64,000 nt of DNA from assembly GCF_003605365.2 (NCBI RefSeq), contig NZ_QYTU02000012.1, positions 1 to 64,000 of the forward strand. Direction: 5' to 3'. This stretch comes from Siminovitchia fortis. GTDB lineage: Bacteria; Bacillota; Bacilli; Bacillales; Bacillaceae_C. The notes under the pieces are model-generated. The model saw nothing but the letters and a program-made list of their open reading frames with translations, searched no databases and was not told the origin of the DNA. The position numbers and the translations under genes are program-made. Positions 26,910 through 35,560 of this stretch are shown piece by piece; within the stretch, counting starts at the first letter, position 1, and each line of letters begins with the position of its first letter.

Positions 26910-27113
26910 TATCTTTTATTTGAAGAAAATAACCAAGAGGATGAATCAACATGGTTAAGGCAAGCCGTTTCAATAAACCTAAGTGAAAAACGACATAAAA
27001 TACTTGAAAAAATGGTTCGAGGAACCCATACGCCCCTTCATTTTATCAAGCGGGCGGAAAAAGAATATCCTATCAGCTATTTTTCTTTTCTGTTGAGATC
27101 ATTAAAAACATAG
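26910..27113 (+). pseudogene. Remnant of an IS630-family transposase (N-terminal part)
   Basis: One open frame without start reads ...STWLRQAVSINLSEK, then a segment of the form K-I-L-E-K-M-V-R-G-T-H-T-P, then HFIKRAE, which is the N-terminal linker and helix-turn-helix start of IS630-type transposases. After about position 27062 the similarity ends and the frame runs into the 3' end of the methyltransferase gene on the other strand. The rest of the element and its ends are missing. Confidence 0.55.
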
Positions 27114-27813
27114 GTCTTCGGTTCTCATCTTTCATTTCAGGAATACTTTTTAGCATTTCATCAGAAGGAACTGATTCCTTAACTGTACTAATAATAAAAC
27201 CAGTATTAATTAAGTCATTTATATATGTGGAAATCGTACGATGATATTTTGTAACATTCTCATTTAAGAATGTCGTTTCACGCACTCCTTCTATTTGATA
27301 GTTGTCAACTGGCCAATGCAAACGGTTCCCTTGTTCATCATAATACCAATCTTGTTCGTTTCGAGAAGTGAAAATTGGATGTTCAACCGAAAAAACAAAG
27401 CTTCCCCCAGGCTTTAGACAATCATAAACTTTTTTGCAGATTGATTTAAATGACTTGATATAGTGAAAAGCCAACGAACTGATTACCACATCAAATTGCG
27501 AGTTAGGAAAACTGATGTCTTCAATCGGCGCTTTTATATACGAAATTAAAGGATCATTTGTCATTTCACGAGCTTTTTTAAGCATATTTTTGGATATATC
27601 TACACCTATGACAGAACTTGCTTGCTGATCACGAGCATATCGGCAATGCCAACCGAAACCGCAACCCAAATCCAGTACATTTTTATCTTTTAGATTGGGA
27701 AGCAGTTCCTTTAATATATGCCATTCTCCTGCAGCTTCAAGTCCTTTAACTGATCGCGGCATTTGTTTATACGCAGAAAAGAAATTTGGGTCATCATATT
27801 TATTTTGTTTCAT
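27073..27813 (-). CDS. Class I SAM-dependent methyltransferase
   Basis: 246 residues. Motif I VLDLGCGFGWHCRYA near residue 46, the acidic residue in IGVDISKNML, and post-motif FDVVISSLAFHYI with LKPGGSFVFSVEHP give a Methyltransf_11-type fold. AGGAGATG precedes ATG 27813. Proteins of this kind act on small molecules; no neighbour indicates a substrate. It stands alone, and its 3' end abuts the IS630 remnant. Confidence 0.85.
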   Translation of the reverse strand: MKQNKYDDPNFFSAYKQMPRSVKGLEAAGEWHILKELLPNLKDKNVLDLGCGFGWHCRYARDQQASSVIGVDISKNMLKKAREMTNDPLISYIKAPIEDISFPNSQFDVVISSLAFHYIKSFKSICKKVYDCLKPGGSFVFSVEHPIFTSRNEQDWYYDEQGNRLHWPVDNYQIEGVRETTFLNENVTKYHRTISTYINDLINTGFIISTVKESVPSDEMLKSIPEMKDENRRPMFLMISTEKKNS

Positions 27814-28472
27814 CGTTTATACATCTCCTATTATTAATACAGCCTTCCTAATATTTACAAATCGCCCATCAACTCCATATTGTAAAGGGCTTCCCGCGTT
27901 TTAACAAAAAAATAAGGCCATTATAATTGGAAAATGTTCCATAATCAAGGGGATTCAAAGGGGTAAACGAAATTTAGTGATGTGGCAGATTATCAATAAT
28001 ATAAATGTTAAAGGGCCCTTTGTTCAGCAAATAAGAAGGAACCCGCTTTATAAATTTTACTAAGGATTTGGATCATTACTCCAGTTGATTTTAGGAGAAT
28101 AATATTCTAAATTTAAGAAAAGAACGGAATAATGCTCGCTGCATTCTAAACAAATCGCCAACTTTATTGGACAAAATACCCCAATTGTATCTGATCCTGC
28201 AAAGGTGAACGTGAATGGCAGGGCCATTAGTTTTGCCATTCTGAGGGTGCTGCGGGTATTATTTTTTGACGGTAAAATTTTTGTATGAAATGCAGAGGCC
28301 CAACTTGGAAAAAGATCGTTACGATGGTGTATTGGCGTTGGACAAGGAATTTCAGCTCTCTTTGAAAGAGTAAAATAACTGGTTCATTACAGTTGCGCCT
28401 TCGTGTCCGCTCTTTATCGGACGGGCAAGGGGCTGCCCTTCTTAGAAGAGCTTCTGATTTGGAGGCAAAAAG
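27814..28472. other. Gap without a supported gene
   Basis: No ribosome-site-linked frame was found. A 40-codon stretch ending at 28376 (..QRPNLEKDRYDGVLALDKE..) is open but has no start and may be a gene remnant. GGGCA/TGCCC at about 28423-28438 forms a small stem without T run. Confidence 0.4.
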
Positions 28473-28907
28473 ATGAAATGGTTTTATTTATTGCTGCCTT
28501 TAGCCGGCGGCCTTGCGGTTGGAATGCAGGCGGCTATTAATGGCGGTCTTGGAAAAAAAGTTGGATCAATAGAAGCCACTTTTATTTCTTTTTGTATCGG
28601 TACAGCTGCCTTGTTTTTTATGGTTCTATTTTTGGGGAAAGGCAATATTCTTGCAGTATCCGAGGTCCCAAAATATCAATTAACAGGCGGCATTTTAGGT
28701 GCGTTTTATTTGGCCGCTATCGTGTTCGCTGTTCCAAGAATTGGTGTTTCGATGTCTTTCCTTGCAGTGATCACAGGCCAACTCTTGATCAGCGCACTGA
28801 TTGATCATTTTGGATTGTTTGGCGCACCAAAAATTCCAATGGATTTGAAAAAGGTGATAGCTCTTTGTTTGATGTTGAGTGCGATTTATTTATTTCATCA
28901 TAAATAA
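28473..28907 (+). CDS. DMT-family transporter, YdcZ type
   Basis: 144 residues with about five hydrophobic helices, the size of the half-length YdcZ (DUF606) family of the drug/metabolite transporter superfamily. Typical features are the N-terminal LAGGLAVGMQAAING and the mid-protein GGILGAFYLAAIVFAVPRIG. Such short proteins work as homo- or heterodimers; no partner gene is adjacent here. ATG 28473 follows TTGGAGG. Substrate unknown. Confidence 0.85.
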   Translation: MKWFYLLLPLAGGLAVGMQAAINGGLGKKVGSIEATFISFCIGTAALFFMVLFLGKGNILAVSEVPKYQLTGGILGAFYLAAIVFAVPRIGVSMSFLAVITGQLLISALIDHFGLFGAPKIPMDLKKVIALCLMLSAIYLFHHK

Positions 28908-29119
28908 AGCATTCTGTTTAAAAAAAGCGCAAGGCGCGCAGCTTTAGGCGACAAGCACAAGACGAATTTTGATGAGGGAGCTTTTCAGCCGCCAGGTGCT
29001 ACTAGATTGCTGAAGTTGTACTGCCATAATCGGCGGCGGGTTTACGCTGTACCCGTTCCAGGTGATCATGCTCCGAATCGCTGTTGCAAATATAAGTGAG
29101 AAAAATTCTCAATTAGTTA

Positions 29120-29182
29120 TTGACTCTGGCGAAAGCGGTGTTATAATAAATACGAGCTCAACTGATAATGATTATCATTTTC
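29120..29182 (+). promoter_or_regulatory. Sigma-A promoter with Fur box
   Basis: TTGACT (29120-29125), 16-nt spacer, TATAAT (29142-29147). From 29164 the 19-mer GATAATGATTATCATTTTC matches the classical Fur box at 18 of 19 positions, about ten bases after the expected transcription start, so Fe(II)-Fur should block transcription. The stretch 28908-29119 holds no gene; it begins with GCGCAAGGCGC, a word similar to one in the fold-back element at 35.3 kb. Confidence 0.88.
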
Positions 29183-29323
29183 GTTATGGCAGGGGCAGGT
29201 GAATCCGGAAAATGTTATCAAGTAGTTGATGAAGCTTCTATGTATCGTCAGTGCGAAGTTTTGTGCAATCTTTATTCAGATTTCATTTTACATATTTCAA
29301 TGGGTTAAAGGAGAAGTGAACAA

Positions 29324-30280
29324 ATGAAAAAGTGGTCTTTATTCATGATGCTTTTCGTTATGGCAGTTGTTGTTGCAGCTTGCGGATCAAAAGAAGAAAG
29401 CCAATCCGGGGCACAAGAGAAGAATGATACGAAGAAGCAGGCGGAAGAGATAACAATTAACCATGAATACGGGAAAGCAACAGTCAAGAAAAACCCTCAA
29501 AAAATTGTTGTTTTCGATTTTGGTGTGCTGGATACACTGGATGAGTTGGGAATCAAGGTAACCGGCGTACCACAAGTGAACATTCCTGCTTATCTGGAAA
29601 AATATGCAGGCGATGAATATACGAATGTGGGAAGCTTGAAAGAGCCGGATTTTGAGGCTATACATGAACTACAGCCGGATGTGATCTTCATTTCCGGGCG
29701 GCAGGCTGAATTATACGACCAATTTGCAGAAATTGCCCCTACCGTATTCATGGGAGTCGATACAAACCGTTATCTCGAATCCTTTGAAGAAAACATGAAT
29801 ACGATTGGTAAAATTTTCGGCAAAGAAGACCAAGTCAAAGCTGAGCTGGAAGAGGTCGACAATCAAATTACGGGTGTAAAAGAAAAAGCAGAATCCATGG
29901 ATAAAAAAGCGCTGGTCGTTTTGGCCAATGAAGGGAAAGTGAGTGCTTTCGGACCCAAATCAAGATTTGGATGGATCCATGATGTCCTTGGCTTTAAAGC
30001 AGCTGATGAAAATATCGAAATATCCACGCATGGACAGGGAATTTCTTTCGAATATATTTTAGAAACCAACCCTGACATTCTGTTCGTCATTGACCGGAAT
30101 GCAGCGATTGAAGAAGACGCTGAACCGGCAAAAGAAACGATTGAAAATGACCTGGTGAAAAAGACAACGGCGTATAAAGATGGAAAAATCATCTACTTGG
30201 ATGCCGACTACTGGTATCTTTCCGGCGGAGGCCTGCAATCCATAAAAGAAATGATCAAAGGCGTAGAAAAAGCGTACTGA
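29324..30280 (+). CDS. Iron-siderophore ABC transporter substrate-binding lipoprotein (YclQ/FatB-like)
   Basis: 318 residues. Lipoprotein signal peptide with VAAC lipobox (Cys about 20). Mature protein is a class III periplasmic-type fold: KIVVFDFGVLDTLDELGI, EPDFEAIHELQPDVIFISG, and SAFGPKSRFGWIHDVLGF. Length and segments match YclQ, the petrobactin-binding protein of B. subtilis, as I recall it. Control by the Fur box upstream supports iron uptake. No permease or ATPase gene follows, so it must share a transporter encoded elsewhere. Confidence 0.9.
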   Translation: MKKWSLFMMLFVMAVVVAACGSKEESQSGAQEKNDTKKQAEEITINHEYGKATVKKNPQKIVVFDFGVLDTLDELGIKVTGVPQVNIPAYLEKYAGDEYTNVGSLKEPDFEAIHELQPDVIFISGRQAELYDQFAEIAPTVFMGVDTNRYLESFEENMNTIGKIFGKEDQVKAELEEVDNQITGVKEKAESMDKKALVVLANEGKVSAFGPKSRFGWIHDVLGFKAADENIEISTHGQGISFEYILETNPDILFVIDRNAAIEEDAEPAKETIENDLVKKTTAYKDGKIIYLDADYWYLSGGGLQSIKEMIKGVEKAY

Positions 30281-30359
30281 TTCATATAAGCCTTGAACGG
30301 CATGACAAGGCGGAATAATGTTTTGCCAATTTTAAAATTCAATTACCCCCTTTTTATAT

Positions 30360-30403
30360 AAAATCCGGCAGAGAGAACGAGTCGTTCATCTCTGCCGGAT
30401 TTT
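30360..30403. terminator. Bidirectional terminator between convergent genes
   Basis: Perfect 15-bp stem: AAAATCCGGCAGAGA and TCTCTGCCGGATTTT with a 14-nt loop. T-rich sequence on the plus side and ATATAAAAAGG on the other side allow use in both directions. Confidence 0.88.
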
Positions 30404-30441
30404 GTTTTATCAAATGCTTGTATTCGATTTCGGACAATAGA

Positions 30442-32160
30442 TTATACTCGCTCATATTGAATATGATGGAGCTTGGCAAATGTACCATCAAGCTCCAACA
30501 ATTCCTCATAGCTGCCCTGCTCGGCAATGCCGTTTTCGGTGACAACGACAATTCTGTCCGCATTGCGAATGGTGGCCAAACGGTGTGCGATAATTAATGT
30601 TGTTCGGTTTTTGGCCAGCTCATTCAGCGCGTTTTGGATAATTTTCTCCGATTCTGTATCAAGGGCAGAGGTGGCCTCGTCCAAAATCAAGATGGGCGGA
30701 TTTTTTAAAAATGTCCGAGCGATGGCGATTCGCTGCTTCTGCCCTCCAGACAGCTTCAATCCCCTTTCGCCAACTTCAGTTTCATACCCTTGTGGCAAGG
30801 TATGAATAAATGATTCCAAATGGGCCCGTCTCGCCGCTTCACGTATTTCCTCTTCGGTTGCGTTTAAGTTTCCATAGGCAATATTGTCCCGGATGGTTCC
30901 CGTAAATAGAAATACATCCTGTTGGACAATGCCGATTTGTGATCGAAGAGAACGCTTTGTTACATCGCGTATATCCAAATGGTCGATTGTTATTTTCCCG
31001 TGATTCACATCATAAAAACGGGGGATCAGTGAACAAATCGTCGATTTTCCTGCGCCTGATGGTCCGACGAAGGCAACGGTCTCCCCCGCTTTAATGGACA
31101 AATCAATGCCTTGCAGAACTGGCTGCTCCGGATCATATTGAAAGTGGACATCATCAAACTGGATATTTCCTTGAAAAGCAGGCGCGTCGATAGCATTATC
31201 CTTGTCCTGAACATCCGGCTGCTGGGCGATCAAGTCGAGAAATCGTTTGAAACCTGCCATTCCACGGGGATACAACTCCATTAATGCGCTGATTTTGTCA
31301 ACAGGTTTCATCAGTACATTGACATACAAAACAAAACTGACTAATTCACCATATGATAATTCTTGTTGGAAGGTCAGCCAGGCGCCAAACACTAAAACGA
31401 CGAGTGTTACAAATCGCGTCATCATATAAATGCTGGAAGTGGTGTAGGCCATCACTTTATAGGCGTCCAATTTTGCCTTACGGAAGTTTCTGTTGTCCTT
31501 GTCAAAGCGCTTTTGCTCAAAATTTTCATTTGTGAATGATTGGACGACCCTGGCGCCGGCAACACTGTCCTCTACCCGCGCATTGATATCGGCGATCTTC
31601 GTATACATCTGTCCCCATGCTTTATTCATGCGGACATTGCAAAAGGTGATGATCCAAACAAGGAACGGCACGATAAAAATCGTGACCAGGGCAAGCTTCA
31701 CGTTGATTGAAAACATGATCAAAAAAGTACCCACAAAAGTCATAATGGCAATGAAAAAATCTTCCGGGCCATGGTGGGCAAGCTCTCCGATTTCAAAGAG
31801 GTCGTTGCTGATCCGGCTCATAATATTCCCGGTCTTTGTATTATCAAAAAATCGAAAGGACTGCTTTTGAACATGGTAAAAAAGCTCTTGCCGCATATCG
31901 GTTTCAATATTGATGCCCAATTTATGGCCCAGATACCCTACGATATATTGCAAAAAGGTACTTAACAGGTAAACGATCAACAGTAAGACGCTTACTGTCA
32001 CAATCATCGTCCAGTTGCCGCTTGGAAGGAGTTTGTCAATAAACCCTTGCACCGCAATGGGGAAGGCCAATTCGAGAATTGCAACGATTACCGCACTGAC
32101 AAAATCCACGATAAATAATCTTCGGTGCGGTCTATAGTAAGAAAAAAATTGGCGTACCAT
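30442..32160 (-). CDS. ABC exporter, fused membrane and ATPase domains (half-transporter)
   Basis: 572 residues. Six transmembrane helices (about residues 15-300) of the MsbA/Sav1866 exporter type, then an ATPase domain: Walker A GPSGAGKST (about residue 370), Q-loop QQDVFLF, signature LSGGQKQR, Walker B ILILDEAT, and H-loop AHRL. Works as a homodimer or with a partner half; none is adjacent. Exporters of this kind move drugs, lipids or peptides. ATG 32160 lies after GGAGCTGACT. Possible cotranscription with the gene behind it at 32207, which is 46 bases upstream. Confidence 0.92.
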   Translation of the reverse strand: MVRQFFSYYRPHRRLFIVDFVSAVIVAILELAFPIAVQGFIDKLLPSGNWTMIVTVSVLLLIVYLLSTFLQYIVGYLGHKLGINIETDMRQELFYHVQKQSFRFFDNTKTGNIMSRISNDLFEIGELAHHGPEDFFIAIMTFVGTFLIMFSINVKLALVTIFIVPFLVWIITFCNVRMNKAWGQMYTKIADINARVEDSVAGARVVQSFTNENFEQKRFDKDNRNFRKAKLDAYKVMAYTTSSIYMMTRFVTLVVLVFGAWLTFQQELSYGELVSFVLYVNVLMKPVDKISALMELYPRGMAGFKRFLDLIAQQPDVQDKDNAIDAPAFQGNIQFDDVHFQYDPEQPVLQGIDLSIKAGETVAFVGPSGAGKSTICSLIPRFYDVNHGKITIDHLDIRDVTKRSLRSQIGIVQQDVFLFTGTIRDNIAYGNLNATEEEIREAARRAHLESFIHTLPQGYETEVGERGLKLSGGQKQRIAIARTFLKNPPILILDEATSALDTESEKIIQNALNELAKNRTTLIIAHRLATIRNADRIVVVTENGIAEQGSYEELLELDGTFAKLHHIQYERV

Positions 32161-32206
32161 GCCTGCAGTCAGCTCCTCTCTATATATAAAGAAGACTTAT
32201 TTTATT

Positions 32207-32743
32207 TTAGCTATCCTGCATTTCTTTAAAGTTATTTTTGATAAATTCCGCTTCTTCATTTTTAGACATAATCCCATATGCTTTGCCGACCGTACCGCCT
32301 TGGTAGGTCCAAAAATAGTTGTGGTCTTCGTCAGCTTTGGAAAAGTCCCCGTTTTTCCATCTTTCCAAGATTTCAAGAAGGCTTTCTTTTCTTTCAAAGC
32401 TGCTTTTGGAAACGATTTCGTAAACGTCGTTGATAGTTTCAGGGATCATTGGAATCGCACCCCACTTCTGCTCCGCCCTCACTTTCTGATGCGTCATTTT
32501 GTGCATCACATCAATGACTTCTTCTTGAGTGGAGTTTTCATCAAGATCAACCTTGTAGCTTATTCCTTCAATTTGCTGCGTTTGTTCAATGAATTCCTCT
32601 TCCGTGATACCTGCTGCGTCAGCTTTTTCCTTAACCTCAAGATTTTCTTTCTCATGCTTATTCACTAAATACTGGTATCCTCCATATCCGGATAAAAGCA
32701 ATACACCTACGGAAACAGTAGTAATGGCCAATACCCGTTTCAA
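32207..32743 (-). CDS. DUF6241-like membrane-anchored protein
   Basis: 178 residues: one N-terminal transmembrane helix (about residues 4-26) and a soluble part outside. The central stretch VMHKMTHQKVRAEQKWGAIP and the following PETINDVYEIV are characteristic of a Bacillus family of unknown function (DUF6241, by recall). The start is TTG 32743 with GGGGGT eight bases upstream; there is no nearby ATG. It precedes the ABC exporter on the same strand. Confidence 0.7.
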   Translation of the reverse strand: MKRVLAITTVSVGVLLLSGYGGYQYLVNKHEKENLEVKEKADAAGITEEEFIEQTQQIEGISYKVDLDENSTQEEVIDVMHKMTHQKVRAEQKWGAIPMIPETINDVYEIVSKSSFERKESLLEILERWKNGDFSKADEDHNYFWTYQGGTVGKAYGIMSKNEEAEFIKNNFKEMQDS

Positions 32744-33144
32744 AATGAATACCCCCGTTTCATAGTGGCTTTTTCATCCGAAATGATGAATCTATATAAA
32801 CATTAACATTTGAAAGAAATTTTTGATAGGGGTATATAGGGACCCTTGTTCTACTATTTGGGGATAAAAGCTATCCGTAGAAACACAATATTTATGGGCA
32901 GCAGAAATACTCTTCAAATTAAAAAAATACTTTCAACTTTTCCCAAATACTCTTCACTTCTTCCAATTGCAGCCCTTCCCCATTTATACAACACGTATAA
33001 AAAGATTTCTCACATTATGATGGATTGGATAATGAAATCGCTGTCACCTTACTGTTAATATATAAATATGTTTTTGATCCGAATGGCAGGTTCCAGTGTA
33101 AGGGCTTTCCTGGGTCTTGAAAAAAAGCAAAGGGTGTTATACAA
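32744..33144. other. Gap without a supported gene
   Basis: Carries the divergent control regions of the DUF6241-like gene and the amino acid transporter operon. Only AT-rich stretches (such as TAATATATAAAT near 33055) and AAAGGGTG before the permease start were noted. Confidence 0.4.
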
Positions 33145-33801
33145 ATGGGACAATTTATGGATAGTTTAGTTTCGACATTCGGCGGTTTTATGCAAGCCGC
33201 TTTGGTTACTCTGCAAATCACGATTGTTTCACTGATCTTAGCGAGCATCATCGGGTTGTTCGTGGCATTGATGAAACTGTCCAATAAGAAAATCCTTTCC
33301 TGGATTGCGAATCTTTATATAGGAGTGATTCGGGGGACGCCGCTGATCGTTCAAATCATGTGGCTATATTTCGGAATTACGCAGGTTGTTGTGTTGTCTG
33401 CATTTTGGGCAGGTGCGATTGCGCTCGCAATTCACAGCGGGGCATATATTGCGGAAATTTTCAGGGGAGCCATCCAATCCATCGACAAGGGGCAAATGGA
33501 AGCGGCTGAATCGCTGGGCATGACTAGGAAGCAGGCGATGAGAAGGATTATTTTTCCGCAGGCGTTCAAGCGTTCCATTCCTGCCCTCGGAAATCAATTT
33601 ATTATCGGCTTGAAAGATTCTTCGCTTGTCGCTTTCATCGGAATCACAGAGATATTCAATCTTTCTATGAGCCAGGCCGCCGCCACCTTCAGACAGTTGG
33701 AATTTTATACGATTGCAGGGATTTATTATTTGATTCTGATCGTCATTTTCACACTCATTACGAACAAAATTGAAAAACGGCTGGACACAGGGAGAGTATA
33801 A
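33145..33801 (+). CDS. Polar amino acid ABC transporter permease
   Basis: 218 residues, five transmembrane helices, HisM/GlnP family. The N-terminal [18 protein letters not shown] and the EAA loop [22 protein letters not shown]-type segment (about residues 120-141) that contacts the ATPase are clear. A single permease gene suggests a homodimer. AAAGGGTG lies before ATG 33145. First gene of a three-gene importer operon. Confidence 0.92.
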   Translation: MGQFMDSLVSTFGGFMQAALVTLQITIVSLILASIIGLFVALMKLSNKKILSWIANLYIGVIRGTPLIVQIMWLYFGITQVVVLSAFWAGAIALAIHSGAYIAEIFRGAIQSIDKGQMEAAESLGMTRKQAMRRIIFPQAFKRSIPALGNQFIIGLKDSSLVAFIGITEIFNLSMSQAAATFRQLEFYTIAGIYYLILIVIFTLITNKIEKRLDTGRV

Positions 33802-33802
33802 G

Positions 33803-34525
33803 ATGATAAAAGTCAAAAATTTGCATAAGTACTTCAAGGATTTACATGTGTTAAAAGGGATAGATTTAGAGGTTAAGAGTAAGGAAGTTGTCGTTATTCT
33901 TGGGGCGAGCGGATCGGGAAAAAGCACTCTGCTTCGATGCTTGAATTATTTGGAAGTCAAAGATGAAGGGGAAATCTGGTTTGAGGAGACGAAAGTTGAT
34001 CCAGCCAATATCAAGCTGAACAAGGTAAGGGAAGACATTGGGATGGTGTTTCAGCACTTTAATCTTTTCCCTCATAAGACAGTGATTGAGAATATTATCG
34101 AAGCGCCGATTATTGTCCGAAGGATGGAAAGAGAGAAAGCGATTCAGCAAGGGTTGGAGCTGCTGGAAAAGGTTGGGTTGGCCGACAAGGCTCACGTGTA
34201 TCCGGATAAGCTGTCCGGAGGACAGAAGCAAAGAGTGGCGATTGCCCGCTCACTCGCTATGAATCCGCGGGTCTTGTTATTTGATGAACCTACTTCTGCG
34301 TTGGATCCCGAATTGGTTGGGGAAGTATTGAATGTTATGAAGGAACTTGCTCAGGAAGGCATGACGATGGTGGTTGTGACGCATGAAATGGGCTTTGCCC
34401 GGGAGGTGGCCGATCGAATTGTATTTCTGGATAACGGAGTCATCGCCGAAGAAAGCACTCCTGAGCAGTTTTTTACTAATCCGCAAAGCGAGAAAGCCAG
34501 ACAGTTTTTAGGAAAAGTTTTATAA
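33803..34525 (+). CDS. Polar amino acid ABC transporter ATPase
   Basis: 240 residues. Walker [11 protein letters not shown]-loop [13 protein letters not shown], signature LSGGQKQR, Walker [16 protein letters not shown]-loop VTHEMGF. These, with the FNLFPH segment, are those of GlnQ/HisP-type ATPases. ATG 33803 follows GGGAGAG and starts two bases after the permease stop. Confidence 0.94.
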   Translation: MIKVKNLHKYFKDLHVLKGIDLEVKSKEVVVILGASGSGKSTLLRCLNYLEVKDEGEIWFEETKVDPANIKLNKVREDIGMVFQHFNLFPHKTVIENIIEAPIIVRRMEREKAIQQGLELLEKVGLADKAHVYPDKLSGGQKQRVAIARSLAMNPRVLLFDEPTSALDPELVGEVLNVMKELAQEGMTMVVVTHEMGFAREVADRIVFLDNGVIAEESTPEQFFTNPQSEKARQFLGKVL

Positions 34526-34541
34526 AAAATAGGGGGTAATC

Positions 34542-35324
34542 ATGTTGAAAAAGTCAATTTATGTCATGTTAATGGGTTTAATTTTGATGAGTCTTTTAGC
34601 TGCGTGCGGGTCAAAAGACAAAGAATCATCAGCCAGCGGGGAGGAAAAAGGAGGAGACTTTGTTTTCGCATCAAGTGGCCTGTATCCGCCATTCAACTAC
34701 TCCGACAATAATAAATTAGTCGGTTTCGATGTGGAAATTGGAACAGCGATTGCGAAAGAATTGGGAATGAATCCAAAACCTGTAACGAACCCTTGGCAAA
34801 CGATCATCGCTGCTTTGCAAGCTGAAAAGTTCGATGCCATCATCGGAAGTATGGCAATCACGGATGAAAGATTAAAGGAAGTCAATTTTACTGACCCTTA
34901 CTACGAATCAGGTGCGCAAGTGTTCGTGAGTGAAGACAATGACTCTATTAAAAGTGTGGATGACCTGAAAGGCAAAACAATCGGCGTCGTTGTTTCCAGT
35001 ACGTTCGAGGAAAATGCCAAAGAATATACAGATGATGTAAAAACCTATGACAGTGACGTGACGGCGCTGCAAGATTTGATGGTAAAAGGCCGATTGGATG
35101 CTGTCATCACTGACCAGCTTGTCGGAATGTACGCCATCAAAGAAAACAACTTAAAGATCAAAAAAGTGGGCGAGCCAATTTACCTGGATCAAATGGGGAT
35201 TGCTATTAGTAAAGAAGATAAAAAGCTGCTGGAAGATGTTAATAAAGCTTTAAATACGCTTAAAGAAAATGGAAAATACGGTGAAATCAGCGAGAAATAT
35301 TTTGGAGAGGACATTTCAAAGTAA
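34542..35324 (+). CDS. Polar amino acid ABC transporter substrate-binding lipoprotein
   Basis: 260 residues. Lipobox LAAC (Cys about 22), then the SBP_bac_3 fold: FASSGLYPPFNYSDNNKLVG, GFDVEIGTAIAKELG, FDAIIGSMAITDERLKEVNF, and DDLKGKTIGVV. The Arg in TDER and Asp in VITDQ positions are the usual alpha-amino-acid contacts. Binding-protein last is a common order. Because an amino acid catabolic operon lies downstream, its ligand may be the substrate of that pathway (inference). Confidence 0.92.
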   Translation: MLKKSIYVMLMGLILMSLLAACGSKDKESSASGEEKGGDFVFASSGLYPPFNYSDNNKLVGFDVEIGTAIAKELGMNPKPVTNPWQTIIAALQAEKFDAIIGSMAITDERLKEVNFTDPYYESGAQVFVSEDNDSIKSVDDLKGKTIGVVVSSTFEENAKEYTDDVKTYDSDVTALQDLMVKGRLDAVITDQLVGMYAIKENNLKIKKVGEPIYLDQMGIAISKEDKKLLEDVNKALNTLKENGKYGEISEKYFGEDISK

Positions 35325-35332
35325 GAAGAACA

Positions 35333-35476
35333 AAGGCGCAAGCGCCTGTTTATCGACGTACAGACTGGAGCGCTTCTGACGAGATAAAGGAAACACGCGC
35401 AGCGGAGCGGAGCGATGTTGACTTATCGTAGGAAGAAGCGTGAAGTCTGCTAGTCGATAGGCGCTGGAGCCGGACG
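35333..35476. repeat. Long fold-back (MITE-like or structured RNA) element
   Basis: Left arm 35341-35388 and right arm about 35422-35466 are complementary almost throughout: AGCGCC, TATCGAC, CAGACT, GCTTCT and CGA.ATAA pair in the same order with short bulges, leaving a central GC-rich loop. A small palindrome GGCGCAAGCGCC opens it at 35335. No reading frame. It follows the importer operon. Elements of this look are scattered in Bacillaceae genomes as I recall, but I cannot name the family. Confidence 0.7.
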
Positions 35477-35535
35477 CAGCACTAAGTGACAAATAAGTTA
35501 CTAACAACCTGAGCATTTTATAATTAAACAACGAG

Positions 35536-35560
35536 AAAAGAGCCATCACGGCTCTTTTTT
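35536..35560. terminator. Terminator between the importer operon and the PucR gene
   Basis: AAAAGAGCC and GGCTCTTTT pair around ATCAC with T runs on both strands. The PucR-gene stop codon lies in the loop. Confidence 0.8.

Noticed and set aside
28257-28376. 40-codon open stretch that could be a gene remnant
   Set aside because: No start, no ribosome site and no family match; cannot be supported.
31493-31870. 125-codon plus-strand frame inside the ABC exporter gene
   Set aside because: Antisense shadow of a well-supported transporter.
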